Part shown: positions 26,440-35,554 of the stretch, piece after piece
How the letters are laid out: each line of letters opens with the position of its first letter
Position numbering within the stretch: the stretch's first letter is position 1
Source: Clostridia bacterium
GTDB taxonomy: Bacteria > Bacillota > Clostridia > UBA1212 > UBA1255
DNA: 49,310 nt
Direction of reading: 5' to 3'
Assembly (NCBI GenBank): GCA_016287565.1
Contig: JAEFAM010000010.1
Location: forward strand, 1-49,310
Notes under the pieces: generated by a model
The model's database searches: none
Seen by the model: the letters and a program-made list of their open reading frames with translations, nothing else
Told to the model about the DNA's origin: nothing
Translations under genes and position numbers: made by a program

Positions 26440-27321
26440 ATGAAAGATCTACTTAAGCAGGGCCGTTTTACAGGCGAGAGAGCGCTTTACGGCGCAAACG
26501 GCATCCGGGTGGAAGACAGCGTGTTCGAAGACGGAGAATCGCCGCTGAAAGAAAGCAAAAACGTGGAATTGTCCTGCTGTCTCTTCCGCTGGAAATATCC
26601 GCTCTGGTACTGCGACCACGTTGACGTCGACGGCTGCACGCTGTTCGAAATGGCACGGGCCGGCATCTGGTACACCAGCAATATCACCGTCAGGAACACC
26701 TCCATAGAAGCGCCGAAGAATTTCCGCCGGTGCAGCGGCGCAGCGCTGGAAAACGTGACATTCCACAACGCCGAGGAGACCTTCTGGTCCTGCGACAATA
26801 TCACTATGAAAAACGTTTCGGTGTCCAAAGGCCCCTATTTCTGCATGAATTCGAAGAATATCGAAGCGGACAGCCTTATGCTGAACGGCAACTACGCCTT
26901 CGACGGCGCGGAAAACGTTACGGTCCGGAACTCCAGGCTCATCACCAAGGACGCTTTCTGGAACAGCAAAAACGTGACCGTGTACGACTCCTTCATCTCC
27001 TGCGAGTATCTCGGCTGGAATTCAACCAACCTCACGCTGGTCAACTGCACCGTGGAGAGCAATCAGGGCATGTGCTATATCGACAACCTCCGCCTGGTAA
27101 ACTGCAGGCTCATCGACACCACGCTGGCATTCGAATATTCCACCGTGGAAGCCGAGGTCAAGGGCAGGATCGACAGCGTGTTCAACCCCATAAGCGGATC
27201 CGTCTCCGCCGACGAGATAGGCGAACTGATCCTGGAAAAAGACAAAATTGACCCGTCCGCAACGAACATCCGCTGCCCTTTAGTGGATAAACGCTCTGAC
27301 AGGCCGGAGTGGATAAAATGA
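26440..27321 (+). CDS. DUF3737 right-handed beta-helix protein
   Basis: A 293-residue protein of the DUF3737 family. The N-terminus TGERALYG and the repeating short strands (ESKNVELSCCLFRWKYPLWY, SKNIEADSLMLNGNYAFDGA, SKNVTVYDSFISCEYLGWNS) predict a parallel beta-helix with about ten coils. There is no signal peptide, so it is cytoplasmic. The role of the family is not known. The stop overlaps the patB ATG (ATGA at 27318-27321), so the two are translationally coupled; the family is often seen beside PatB/MalY-type enzymes or with other metabolic genes, from memory. Confidence 0.88.
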   Translation: MKDLLKQGRFTGERALYGANGIRVEDSVFEDGESPLKESKNVELSCCLFRWKYPLWYCDHVDVDGCTLFEMARAGIWYTSNITVRNTSIEAPKNFRRCSGAALENVTFHNAEETFWSCDNITMKNVSVSKGPYFCMNSKNIEADSLMLNGNYAFDGAENVTVRNSRLITKDAFWNSKNVTVYDSFISCEYLGWNSTNLTLVNCTVESNQGMCYIDNLRLVNCRLIDTTLAFEYSTVEAEVKGRIDSVFNPISGSVSADEIGELILEKDKIDPSATNIRCPLVDKRSDRPEWIK

Positions 27322-28493
27322 AATACGATTTCGACACTGTATACGACAGAAGAAGCACCGACAGCATAAAATGGGCCGTTGCCGAAAACGAGTTGCCCAT
27401 GTGGGTAGCGGATATGGATTTCCGGACCGCTCCCGAAGTGATCGATGCATTGACGGAACGCGCGGCCAACGGCATTTTCGGCTACACCGACGTCACCGGC
27501 GAATGGTACGACGCGTACATAAACTGGTGGGAGCGGCGCCACGGCCTCAAGATGGAAAAAGAAGGCCTTATGTTCACCACCGGCGTGGTGGCGGCAATAT
27601 CCAGCATCGTCCGGAAGCTTACCACCCCCAACGAAAACGTGGTGATCCAGGCGCCTGTCTACAACATCTTCTTCAACAGCATCGTCAACAACGGCGCCCG
27701 CGTCCTGGAGAACCGGCTCGTTTACGACCGGGAGACGCTCTCCTACTCCATAGATTTCGACGATCTGGAAAAGAAGCTCTCCGATCCCCAGACCACGCTT
27801 ATGATATTGTGCAACCCCCAGAATCCGGTGGGCAGGATCTGGACCGCCGCCGAGCTGGAGCGGATAGGAGAACTGGCGTTCAAATATCACGTGACCGTGG
27901 TGTCCGACGAGATACATTGCGACGTCACCGAGCCGGGACAAAGCTACGTGCCCTTCGCGTCGTTGTCCGAAAAATGCAGGAGCAACAGCATCACCTGCAT
28001 TGCCCCCACCAAAACGTTCAACCTGGCAGGCATCCATTCAGCCGCGGTTTACGTGCCGGATCCTTTCCTGAGGCACAAGGTTTGGCGCGGGCTCAACACC
28101 GACGAAGTAGCGGAACCGGGCGCTTTTGCCACCGTGGGAGCCATCGCGGCTTTCACGAAGGGCGAGGAATGGGTCAACGAAATGAACAGGTACGTTTCGG
28201 ACAACCGCCGGGCCGTTGCCGCGTTCCTGGAAGCTCAGCTTCCTTGTGTTAAACTGGTACCGGGCAACGCCACCTACCTCCTCTGGCTGGACGTCAATGC
28301 CGTCGGCCGCAGCAGAGACGTAGCCGATTTCGTCAGGCGCGAGACGGGCCTTTTCGTCACCGCCGGCGCCGTGTACGGTGAGAACGGAGACGGATTTTTG
28401 CGCATGAATATCGCCTGCCCCAGGACGCTGCTGGAGGACGGCCTTAGGAGGCTTCGCGAAGGCATCCTGAAATATCTCGAACGACTGACCTGA
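27318..28493 (+). CDS. patB: PatB/MalY-type C-S lyase (fold-type I PLP enzyme)
   Basis: A 391-residue PLP enzyme that splits cystathionine or a related cysteine thioether to pyruvate, ammonia and a thiol. ATG 27318 has GGAG nine bases upstream and overlaps the DUF3737 stop; a GTG at 27309 is less likely. Typical MalY/PatB features are the N-terminus DRRSTDSIKW, MWVADMDF, the nucleotide-like HNPVGR equivalent CNPQNPVGRIW, VVSDEIHCD (Asp pairing with the PLP ring nitrogen), and APTKTFNLAG with the Schiff-base lysine K232. Length is as expected. It may act in methionine/homocysteine synthesis or cysteine breakdown. Confidence 0.92.
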   Translation: MKYDFDTVYDRRSTDSIKWAVAENELPMWVADMDFRTAPEVIDALTERAANGIFGYTDVTGEWYDAYINWWERRHGLKMEKEGLMFTTGVVAAISSIVRKLTTPNENVVIQAPVYNIFFNSIVNNGARVLENRLVYDRETLSYSIDFDDLEKKLSDPQTTLMILCNPQNPVGRIWTAAELERIGELAFKYHVTVVSDEIHCDVTEPGQSYVPFASLSEKCRSNSITCIAPTKTFNLAGIHSAAVYVPDPFLRHKVWRGLNTDEVAEPGAFATVGAIAAFTKGEEWVNEMNRYVSDNRRAVAAFLEAQLPCVKLVPGNATYLLWLDVNAVGRSRDVADFVRRETGLFVTAGAVYGENGDGFLRMNIACPRTLLEDGLRRLREGILKYLERLT

Positions 28494-28529
28494 ACCGACC
28501 TGAACCGACCGGAAAGGAACTGATCCGGA

Positions 28530-29699
28530 ATGAAAAAATACAAGCTGCGCGCCGCTCCCCTGCTGGCGCTTCTGATGGCGGTCTGCCTGCTGCTCCCTGC
28601 CGCTTCCTGCGCAAAACTTGTCGATCTTATAAACAGCCTCGCATCGGAATTGCCCTCTTTAGAAGAGACCGCCGGACCCGACAGTTCCTCCGGACCTGCC
28701 GCCACCGGCGGCGCCTCCGAGGGTGCGATCCCCTTTGCCACCGTTCCCGACATCCCCGAATATGAACTGCCGGACGAGACGTTCGTAGACGATATCGAAG
28801 AAGAGGCCTCGCAGGCCATCGACAGCGCCATCGCCAAAGCAATCTCCTACGTCAACGTGATGAAGGACAGCCGCCATTCTTATGAGACAGTGCCCTTCGA
28901 AGAAGACCCCAACGGATATATTGCCAAGCTCGACAGCCTCCAGCTGGAGCAGTACCGCGCGATCGTCCGGGCGGCGGAGAATTTCGAGAGCTACAAACTG
29001 GAAGAAAAAGATTACGAGGGCGACCTGAAAGCGCTCTATTTCGCCATTCACGAACCCTTGTCCCAGTGCGAGCCCGTGATCAACGCCTGTTTTTATCTGG
29101 ACGCGGTGTCGTACATACAGGGGGATGATTTTTCTTCGTTTTTCGCGTCGATATTCAGCAAGTATTTCGACCCCGCCGAGGACGGCAATTTCCCCGTGGA
29201 TTCCGGGGCAATCACGCTGGAGGAAGTCAAGCACAAGATCGCCGTGCTGGACCGTGTCGTAGACCGTGTGATCCGGTTTATGCCGGAGGGCCTCACCGCC
29301 TACGACAAATATTACTACCTTGCCGCAGTGCTGAGCGAAAAGGTCACCTACGACAAGCGCCCCGCCTGCTGCTATTCGGCCTACGGCGCCCTGGTCAAGG
29401 GCCGCGCTGTCTGCGAGGGCTATTCCCAGGCGTACTATCTGCTGTGCAGGGCCGCGGGGCTGTGGTGCGCGTACCGCTCGGGGCTGCCTGAGGGAATAGG
29501 CCACGCCTGGAATATGATACAGCTGGACAGCGGCATATACAACGTCGACGTGACCTGGTCCGACGGCTACGGCCTGGCATTCGAGAAGAGCTGGTACAAA
29601 TGTTTCGTCAAGACGGATGACGATTTCGAGTTCGACGGGCACGAGGCCACCTACGGCGTCCCTTCCACCGGCTCCGGCGAGCGCTGCCCGTATGAGTGA
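28530..29699 (+). CDS. Transglutaminase-like lipoprotein
   Basis: A 389-residue lipoprotein. The signal peptide ends in PAASC (C27). A low-complexity Ser/Gly/Pro stretch (about 45-65) links it to a helical region and then a transglutaminase-core domain with the catalytic triad in order: C295 in GRAVCEGYS, H325 in GIGHAWN, D340 in YNVDVTW. In bacteria such domains act as extracellular peptidases or protein crosslinkers. It is exported, so the target is likely a surface protein or peptidoglycan peptide. It follows patB after 36 bases, which include two direct copies of CTGAACCGAC, and may be co-transcribed. Confidence 0.88.
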   Translation: MKKYKLRAAPLLALLMAVCLLLPAASCAKLVDLINSLASELPSLEETAGPDSSSGPAATGGASEGAIPFATVPDIPEYELPDETFVDDIEEEASQAIDSAIAKAISYVNVMKDSRHSYETVPFEEDPNGYIAKLDSLQLEQYRAIVRAAENFESYKLEEKDYEGDLKALYFAIHEPLSQCEPVINACFYLDAVSYIQGDDFSSFFASIFSKYFDPAEDGNFPVDSGAITLEEVKHKIAVLDRVVDRVIRFMPEGLTAYDKYYYLAAVLSEKVTYDKRPACCYSAYGALVKGRAVCEGYSQAYYLLCRAAGLWCAYRSGLPEGIGHAWNMIQLDSGIYNVDVTWSDGYGLAFEKSWYKCFVKTDDDFEFDGHEATYGVPSTGSGERCPYE

Positions 29700-29728
29700 A
29701 AAAACAAAGAAAGTGAGAGTTACTCAAA

Positions 29729-29929
29729 ATGCAAAAGATAATTCGAAACATGATAAAGTGCAACACCTGCGGAGACGTGATCGAAAGCACGTACCGGCAC
29801 GATTATAAGACATGCTCCTGCGGCCGCGTTGCCGTGGATGGAGGCCACGATTATCTCCGAAGAGCGTTTACGGAAAGTCCCGGCGACTTCACGGAGCTGT
29901 CCGAAACGGCTTCGGAGTCCGGCGCCTGA
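29729..29929 (+). CDS. Small Cys-motif protein
   Basis: A 66-residue protein of unknown function. Core: KCNTCGDVIESTYRHDY followed by KTCSCGRVAVDGGHDYLRR. The C-x2-C and C-x-C pairs with an internal His suggest a single zinc knuckle. I recall small clostridial proteins with this same core, but no function. The start could be ATG 29729 or the in-frame ATG at 29750, and ribosome sites are weak. It lies 29 bases after the transglutaminase gene. The C-terminal tail (SPGDFTELSETASESGA) is acidic and probably disordered. Confidence 0.7.
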   Translation: MQKIIRNMIKCNTCGDVIESTYRHDYKTCSCGRVAVDGGHDYLRRAFTESPGDFTELSETASESGA

Positions 29930-29941
29930 CAGCCACTGATA

Positions 29942-29970
29942 TTGCCAACCGGGCCCCTTATCGGTATAAT
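29942..29970 (+). promoter_or_regulatory. Promoter of the M3 peptidase gene
   Basis: TTGCCA (29942-29947), 17 bases, perfect TATAAT (29965-29970), 50 bases before the ATG at 30021. Confidence 0.7.
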
Positions 29971-30020
29971 AAAAACCGACATGATCGCGACGGGATCGAT
30001 TTTTTACGGAGAGTGAAAAG

Positions 30021-32012
30021 ATGAAAAAAGTCATTGTTTTCTTTATTGCCGCGGCCATTCTGCTGAGCGCGGGCTGCAACAGGCGGAACCAGGACACGAA
30101 CTGGAACGAAGCCTCTCCCGCAGCCGCCACAGAATATAACGTTGCCACCGATCCGGCTTCCACCGGGGCCGGCGAGACGAACGCGCCCTCGGCGGACAGT
30201 GCCACTCCTTCCTCCGTACCTGCGGATACTCCAGAGGCCTCCCCTTCTCCGGCGCCCACTGAAGATCCCACCGCAGCTCCCACCGAAACGCCGACCGAGA
30301 TCCCTACGGCTGTACCTACCGAGATACCCACCGCCGCGCCAACGGATCCTCCCTCGACGCCGACCGAGACCTGGGAACCCACTCCGGTAAAATACGACGA
30401 GATGGTGTACGCCAGGCCGTCACTAAGTGATTGCCTCGCAGAGATCGGGCGCCTGGAAGCAGACGTTAAGGCCAACGAAAAAAGCCGCCAGGAACTGCTG
30501 GATGAATTGACGGATTTCATGAACACCTGCATAGTGGAATGGAATTCCATGTATTCGCTGGCAAACGTGAAATTCTGCATCGACACCACCGTTAAATTCT
30601 GGACCGACGAAGTGGCCTTCTACGACGACAACAATCCCACCGTGGAGCGCAAGTTCGACGACCTGCTGGTGGCCTGCGCCGCGTCGCCCCACAAGAAATA
30701 TTTTGAGGACAATCTCTTCGGCAAAAGCACGCTGGACGAGTACGTGAACGGCCCCCTGATCACCGACGAGATCGCCGAGCTGATGCGCCAGGAAGCCGAA
30801 CTGGTGACAAAGTTCCAGGCCTACGACTATATGACGGTGGAATTCAGATTCGGCAACTGGACCGGCGACATCGTAACGCTGCTGGGCATCCTGTACGACC
30901 GGGGGCTTTACTCCCAGATCGAATCGCTGTATACGGCGTTTTACAACAAGATCAACCAGGACGCCGGGTCAATATTCGTTGACCTTCTTAAGATCCGCAA
31001 GAAGATCGCGGCGGCCGCGGGATACGACAGCTACGAGCAGTACGTTTACGACCGGGTGCTGTACAGGGACTACTCTCCCGAAGACGCCATGCGCCTGGCC
31101 AACGGGATCCGGGACCAGATCTTCCCCTTATACGAATCGCTCGTTGACACGGACAATAAAGAGCTCCAGGCCATGTTTGCGGCGCTGGAATCGTTCCCCG
31201 CATTGTCCTACGGCGACATGTCCGACTACGCGCGGTCAACGTTGTCCGGCATGGACGGTTCGCTCTCCGAAGCTTTCGAGTTTATGGAAGATTACGACCT
31301 GTGCTATCTGGGCTACGGCAGCGAACAGGCGGGCATGTCGTTCACCACATACATCCCGAAATACGTTGCGCCCTTTATCGTCATCGAGGGGTCCGGAGAC
31401 GTATCCGACCTTCTGACCTTCGTGCACGAATTCGGCCACTTCTATGACAATTGTTTCAACTACGGTTCCAACAACAACCTCGATATGTCGGAGATCTCCT
31501 CCACCGCCCTGTCGTACATATTCGACCTCTACCTGAGCCGCTCCGGCAGCGTGCCCAAGACCGTCCGGGACGCGTACCACTACTACATGGAATATTCGAT
31601 CCTGGAGACCTTCCTGTCTCAGGCCATGTATCACATATTCGAGAGCCGCTTATACACCATTCCGGACGAGATCATAGACCTTCAGATACTGAACAGTATG
31701 GCCCAGTCCGTGGCAACGGAGTTCGGCATGGATCCGGCGGAATTCGGCATGACCTGGCCTCTGATAACCCACTACTACGTCCAGCCCTTCTACGTCATCA
31801 GCTACGTCACGTCAAACGCCGCGGCGCTGCAGCTGTACGATAAAGAGGTGGAAGACCGGGGCGCAGGCCTTGCCCAATATATGGGCCTGGTCAAAAGCTG
31901 GGATCTGGAGAGCGGATTCGTTGGCAACCTCCGCCGCGTGGGACTAAAGTCTCCCTTTACGGACCAGGGCGTCAGCGACCTGGTGGCCAGCGTGCGGAAG
32001 ATTTTTAAATAA
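30021..32012 (+). CDS. M3-family metallopeptidase lipoprotein
   Basis: A 663-residue exported oligopeptidase. The lipobox is LSAGC with C19. Residues ~60-115 form a Thr/Pro linker made of repeated PTxxPTE units. The rest is an oligoendopeptidase F/thimet-like helical fold. The zinc site is H469-E470-F-G-H473 (FVHEFGHF), with the third ligand probably E491 in DMSEISSTA. Cytoplasmic M3 enzymes are common; a lipid-anchored one with a wall-spanning linker is rarer and suggests digestion of peptides outside the membrane. The linker matches that of the 12.1-kb lipoprotein in style. Confidence 0.9.
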   Translation: MKKVIVFFIAAAILLSAGCNRRNQDTNWNEASPAAATEYNVATDPASTGAGETNAPSADSATPSSVPADTPEASPSPAPTEDPTAAPTETPTEIPTAVPTEIPTAAPTDPPSTPTETWEPTPVKYDEMVYARPSLSDCLAEIGRLEADVKANEKSRQELLDELTDFMNTCIVEWNSMYSLANVKFCIDTTVKFWTDEVAFYDDNNPTVERKFDDLLVACAASPHKKYFEDNLFGKSTLDEYVNGPLITDEIAELMRQEAELVTKFQAYDYMTVEFRFGNWTGDIVTLLGILYDRGLYSQIESLYTAFYNKINQDAGSIFVDLLKIRKKIAAAAGYDSYEQYVYDRVLYRDYSPEDAMRLANGIRDQIFPLYESLVDTDNKELQAMFAALESFPALSYGDMSDYARSTLSGMDGSLSEAFEFMEDYDLCYLGYGSEQAGMSFTTYIPKYVAPFIVIEGSGDVSDLLTFVHEFGHFYDNCFNYGSNNNLDMSEISSTALSYIFDLYLSRSGSVPKTVRDAYHYYMEYSILETFLSQAMYHIFESRLYTIPDEIIDLQILNSMAQSVATEFGMDPAEFGMTWPLITHYYVQPFYVISYVTSNAAALQLYDKEVEDRGAGLAQYMGLVKSWDLESGFVGNLRRVGLKSPFTDQGVSDLVASVRKIFK

Positions 32013-32023
32013 GCAGTTCGTTT

Positions 32024-32593
32024 TTAAGACAGGTATCTTGAATATTCACCGGCAATTACGACCGCAAGGTTTTTGGGCACCAGATTGACGATGCGCTCGA
32101 ACTTTTTCCGGGTCAATGCGATCTTGACGTGTACGCATTTCGGACGCCAGAGATTCATCCTGTCACGGTATTGCCCGTCAAACTCTTCTTCGGTAAAAAA
32201 GGCAAAACCGACTTTAGTGCCGAGCCTTGGTATCACCGTGCCGTGAAAGTAATACCCGATGCAGCATTCCCTGACTGAATCATATGGAAAGATAACCGTT
32301 TTTTTGAGAAAAGTGTGGACGATCATCGCTTCGGGAGTAAAATCGATCCACGTAAGGAGAACGTTCCGGCCGCACAGGAGAAAGAAGCAGATAAGGGCAA
32401 TTAAAGGAACGATGTTCATCCAAAAAACATACGGAGCTACGGGCGCGAGACTGCCGGATTTGAAACAAATATACAAAACGACCAGCGCCAGGAGCAATGC
32501 CGCAGCCTCAACTATCATGCCGGTGCTGAACCAGTTTCCCGCATATATTTTGTTGTGCTTTTGAGATCCGTTCATTGTTGCGCTGCCGGTCAA
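32024..32593 (-). CDS. Membrane protein with two helices and PH-like domain
   Basis: A 189-residue (TTG 32593, overlapping the SGNH stop) or 183-residue (ATG 32575) protein; neither start has a good ribosome site, so coupling to the gene before it is likely. Two transmembrane helices (about 25-48 and 57-75) are followed by a ~110-residue domain with alternating strands (WIDFTPEAMIVHTFLKKTVIFPYDSVREC) that looks like the bacterial PH-like domains often found after paired helices. No function can be given. It is the last gene of the long minus-strand catabolic operon and converges on the M3 gene with an 11-base gap. Confidence 0.65.
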   Translation of the reverse strand: MTGSATMNGSQKHNKIYAGNWFSTGMIVEAAALLLALVVLYICFKSGSLAPVAPYVFWMNIVPLIALICFFLLCGRNVLLTWIDFTPEAMIVHTFLKKTVIFPYDSVRECCIGYYFHGTVIPRLGTKVGFAFFTEEEFDGQYRDRMNLWRPKCVHVKIALTRKKFERIVNLVPKNLAVVIAGEYSRYLS

Positions 32594-33435
32594 TCGGCAA
32601 ACCCGTATGGCGTCCCGATGAGACCCGACCGGTTGAATTTTTCTATATTATGCCGCACGATATAGTCGATATATGAAGCGATCAGTTTTCCCATCAGCAG
32701 ATAGCCCGAAACGTTCAGATGGCCGCCGGTGTAAAACAGGCGGCGGAATTCCGCGTCGTTGACCGGACAATATTCCGCCAGGTCGATCACGTAGGTGTTG
32801 CTGAAATATCCTGCAAATTCATGCATCAGCCGGGCGTGGGCGGCGTACCTCTCCCCCGTCAGTTCCGGCACGTAAGGCTCGGGCTCCCGGGGCATCGTCA
32901 CCAGGAAAAACACGGCGTCCGGCTGGATCTCTTTATAGTGCTGTATGATCCTGGCGTAATAACCGGCAAAAGTTGGCCTGTTCCGGTGCCAGTCGGGGTC
33001 AATATCTTCCAGGCCGCCCACGCCAAGCAGTTCGCCGCGGTCGTTGACCCGGGTCTCGTCAAGGTCGTTGCAGCCGAGGGCGATGATATACGCCTGGGCG
33101 GCCTTGCTCTTGTCCCAGAATCCCATGCTGTCGGCAAAAGAATCGCAATACTCCGCCGCGGTCATGTTGCCCCGGGAGAAATTGTACACGGTGACGCCGC
33201 ACATACGGGCAAGGTATTGCCCCCACGAAACGTCGAACATGTCGTTGTAATGACGCCCGCTGCCGTAGTCCATCGACTCCAGATCTCCGGAAGCCAGCGA
33301 GTCACCTATGACCGCTACGGTTCTGAAAATACCCGTGAAACCCCCGTCGTCGCAGAGGACGTCCAGGGGCTTCTCGTCGGGATCTCTTGAATACAGTTTA
33401 GGATTCATTTCATCGTTCGCGATGCCGCAGCGCAC
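32590..33435 (-). CDS. SGNH/GDSL-family hydrolase
   Basis: A 281-residue esterase-like enzyme. Start GTG 33435 has AAGG close upstream; an ATG at 33408 is possible. Block I is VAVIGDSLASGD with the nucleophile S46; block II Gly is probably in YNFSRGNMT; block III is ALGCNDLDE (G-x-N-D); block V is GGHLNVSGY with the catalytic His. There is no signal peptide, so it acts inside the cell, perhaps removing acetyl or other acyl groups from a sugar. It lies 14 bases after the semialdehyde dehydrogenase gene, in the same operon. Confidence 0.85.
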   Translation of the reverse strand: MRCGIANDEMNPKLYSRDPDEKPLDVLCDDGGFTGIFRTVAVIGDSLASGDLESMDYGSGRHYNDMFDVSWGQYLARMCGVTVYNFSRGNMTAAEYCDSFADSMGFWDKSKAAQAYIIALGCNDLDETRVNDRGELLGVGGLEDIDPDWHRNRPTFAGYYARIIQHYKEIQPDAVFFLVTMPREPEPYVPELTGERYAAHARLMHEFAGYFSNTYVIDLAEYCPVNDAEFRRLFYTGGHLNVSGYLLMGKLIASYIDYIVRHNIEKFNRSGLIGTPYGFAD

Positions 33436-33449
33436 CGCACCTTAATAGG

Positions 33450-34955
33450 TCAGTTCGTGGTGCCGTCCCAGGTGCTGACGTTGGTGACCTGGCCTTCTTC
33501 CTCGTCGAACCAGTGAGTGGTCACGCACTTGGAATCGGTGTAGAACTTCACGGCGTCCTTGCCCAGCGTGTGCAGCGCTCCGAAGAAGGACTTCTTATGG
33601 CCGCTGAAGGGGAACACGCCTACGGGCACGGGAATGCCTACGTTTACGCCTACCATGCCGCCGTGAGTGCGTTTAGCGAACTCTCTGGCGAAATAGCCGT
33701 TCTGGGTGTAGATAACGGAGCCGTTGGCGAAGGGGTTCATGTTCATCATGCGGAGGCCGTCTTCGAAATTCTTGCAGCGCTTGATGCAGAGCACAGGACC
33801 GAATATCTCGTACTTGCCCACGTTCATATCTTCGGTGACGTGGTCAAGGATCGTGGGTCCGAGGTAGAAGCCGTTCTCGTAGCCTTCGACGGTCACGTTG
33901 CGGCCGTCAAGCACCAGCTCGGCACCTTCTTCGATTCCGGCGTTGATGCGGTCAATGATCTCGTTCTTATGCTTCAGCGAGTAGACCGGGCCCAGCTTGG
34001 TGGTCTTGTCGTACGCTGGACCGACTTTGATCTTCTCGGCCAGTTTCTTGATCTCGGCGACCAGCTTGTCGGCAATGGCTTCTTCCGCCACGACCACGGG
34101 CAGAGCCATACAGCGCTCGCCTGCGCAGCCGTAGGAGGCGTTGACGATACCGGCGGCAACTCTCGTAAGCGGCGCGTCGCTCATTACCAGAGCGTGGTTC
34201 TTGGCCTCGCAGAGCGTCTGGACGCGTTTGCCGTACTTGGAAGCGCGCTCGTACACGGAGAGACCGGTCTTTGTGGATCCTACGAAAGTGATGCCTTTTA
34301 CGTTTTCGTTGGCGATCATCCGCTCCACTTCGTCCCTGCCGCAGGTGATGACGTTCAGCACGCCGTCGGGCAGTCCGGCTTCACGGTACAGCTCGGCGAA
34401 ACGCAGCGCAGTCATAGGAGTGCCGCTGGATGCTTTGATGACCATAGAGTTGCCGCAGGCGATGCACAGAGGAGCCATCCAGCCCATGGGGATCATAGCT
34501 GGGAAATTCACGGGAGCGATACCCAGGAACACGCCCAGGGACTCGCGGTAGAGCACGGTGTCGTAGCCGTTGGAGGCGTCCATGAGAGATTCGCCCATGA
34601 TGAGAGAAGGCATCGAAATGGCGTGCTCGGTGGCCTCCCGGGCTTTAAGCACGTCGCCTTTGGCCTCTTCCCAGGCCTTGCCGTTTTCCCGGGCGACGCT
34701 CATGGTAAGTTCGTCCATGTGCTCGTCGATGAGCTGCTTTAATTTGTGCAGCACCTGCACGCGCTTCAGCACGGGTACGTTGCGCCAGGATTCGAATGCT
34801 TTCGCAGCGGATTCGATGGCGTAGTCCGCCTCTTCGGAGGTGCATTTCGGGGCCTCGGCGATCACTTCGCCGGTGCTGGGATTGTAGATCTTGTAGTACT
34901 CCGTCGCTTTCGAAGGTACGGACTGATTGTTGATAAAAAGATTAAGCTTTTCCAT
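33450..34955 (-). CDS. mmsA: CoA-acylating methylmalonate-semialdehyde dehydrogenase-like enzyme
   Basis: A 501-residue aldehyde dehydrogenase of the MmsA/IolA group, which oxidises malonate- or methylmalonate-semialdehyde to acetyl- or propionyl-CoA. The catalytic cysteine is C282 in GCAGERCMAL. As in true MmsA/IolA, the general-base Glu of ordinary aldehyde dehydrogenases is replaced: the segment reads CEAKNHALV, close to the family GAKNH. Its ATG overlaps the end of the RpiB-like gene by 14 bases. In inositol breakdown IolA gives the last step; here it probably ends a related route. The real substrate in this operon could differ. Confidence 0.9.
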   Translation of the reverse strand: MEKLNLFINNQSVPSKATEYYKIYNPSTGEVIAEAPKCTSEEADYAIESAAKAFESWRNVPVLKRVQVLHKLKQLIDEHMDELTMSVARENGKAWEEAKGDVLKAREATEHAISMPSLIMGESLMDASNGYDTVLYRESLGVFLGIAPVNFPAMIPMGWMAPLCIACGNSMVIKASSGTPMTALRFAELYREAGLPDGVLNVITCGRDEVERMIANENVKGITFVGSTKTGLSVYERASKYGKRVQTLCEAKNHALVMSDAPLTRVAAGIVNASYGCAGERCMALPVVVAEEAIADKLVAEIKKLAEKIKVGPAYDKTTKLGPVYSLKHKNEIIDRINAGIEEGAELVLDGRNVTVEGYENGFYLGPTILDHVTEDMNVGKYEIFGPVLCIKRCKNFEDGLRMMNMNPFANGSVIYTQNGYFAREFAKRTHGGMVGVNVGIPVPVGVFPFSGHKKSFFGALHTLGKDAVKFYTDSKCVTTHWFDEEEGQVTNVSTWDGTTN

Positions 34956-35526
34956 AACTGTCGATGAACTCCTTAAACGGTTTGTAATTCATTACTGTCT
35001 CGAGCGTGGCGCGGTCAACGCGGCTCAGTATGTCGATGAAGTCTCTGTGGGTGTCGCGGCTGATGCCTGCGAGCAGATTTCTGGAGGCCTGCTGGCTCTC
35101 GGCTCTGTGGAGAGGATAGCCGCGCCCGGGAGGATCCAGAAACAGCTTCTCGAATATGTATTTCAGGTTGACGTCCCCTGCCCAGCCGAAGCCTTTGTTC
35201 AGCGCCAGGGAGATGCAGTTTCCGCCGTTGATCTGGGAGAACAGCCAGGCGTCCAGCGAGTCCTGTATGAGGCCGCAGAAGACTCCGGGATACTGCATCG
35301 CGGACATCAGGAATCCCTGTCCCGTGCCGCAGCCGCCTACGACGAAATCCGCCGCTCCGGTGTTCAGGGCGATGCCTGCCATAAGGCCGGTCTGTATGTA
35401 AGTGAGCGCTCCTTCATCCGCGGTGCAGCCCACGTTGAAGATCTCGTTGCCCGTGGCTTTCAGCGCTTCGAGCACGAGAGGGTTTTTGTCCCGCGATGAG
35501 ACTTCGTTGATAAGTGCTATCCTCAT
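34942..35526 (-). CDS. RpiB/LacAB-like sugar isomerase
   Basis: A 194-residue enzyme from ATG 35526 (AAGGA upstream); a longer frame reaching 35817 is an overlap artefact. The fold is that of ribose-5-phosphate isomerase B: MRIALINEVSS at the start, GADFVVGGCGTGQG with the catalytic-type Cys, then GNCISLALNKG. It is longer than RpiB (~150) because of a C-terminal helical extension with FIDILSRVDRATLETVMNYK. It is placed between the split transketolase and the semialdehyde dehydrogenase, so it probably isomerises the transketolase product (a tetrose or pentose, maybe substituted). Confidence 0.85.
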   Translation of the reverse strand: MRIALINEVSSRDKNPLVLEALKATGNEIFNVGCTADEGALTYIQTGLMAGIALNTGAADFVVGGCGTGQGFLMSAMQYPGVFCGLIQDSLDAWLFSQINGGNCISLALNKGFGWAGDVNLKYIFEKLFLDPPGRGYPLHRAESQQASRNLLAGISRDTHRDFIDILSRVDRATLETVMNYKPFKEFIDSYGKA

Positions 35527-35554
35527 GATCCTTCGACTTCCTTCTTTCTGTTTT

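Noticed and set aside
30240-30390. Thr/Pro repeat as a CRISPR or minisatellite candidate
   Set aside because: The repeats are codon-level copies of PTxxPTE within the M3 lipoprotein linker, not spacer-separated direct repeats.
33513-34742. A 409-codon open frame on the plus strand
   Set aside because: Antisense to the MmsA-like gene; same codon-bias explanation.
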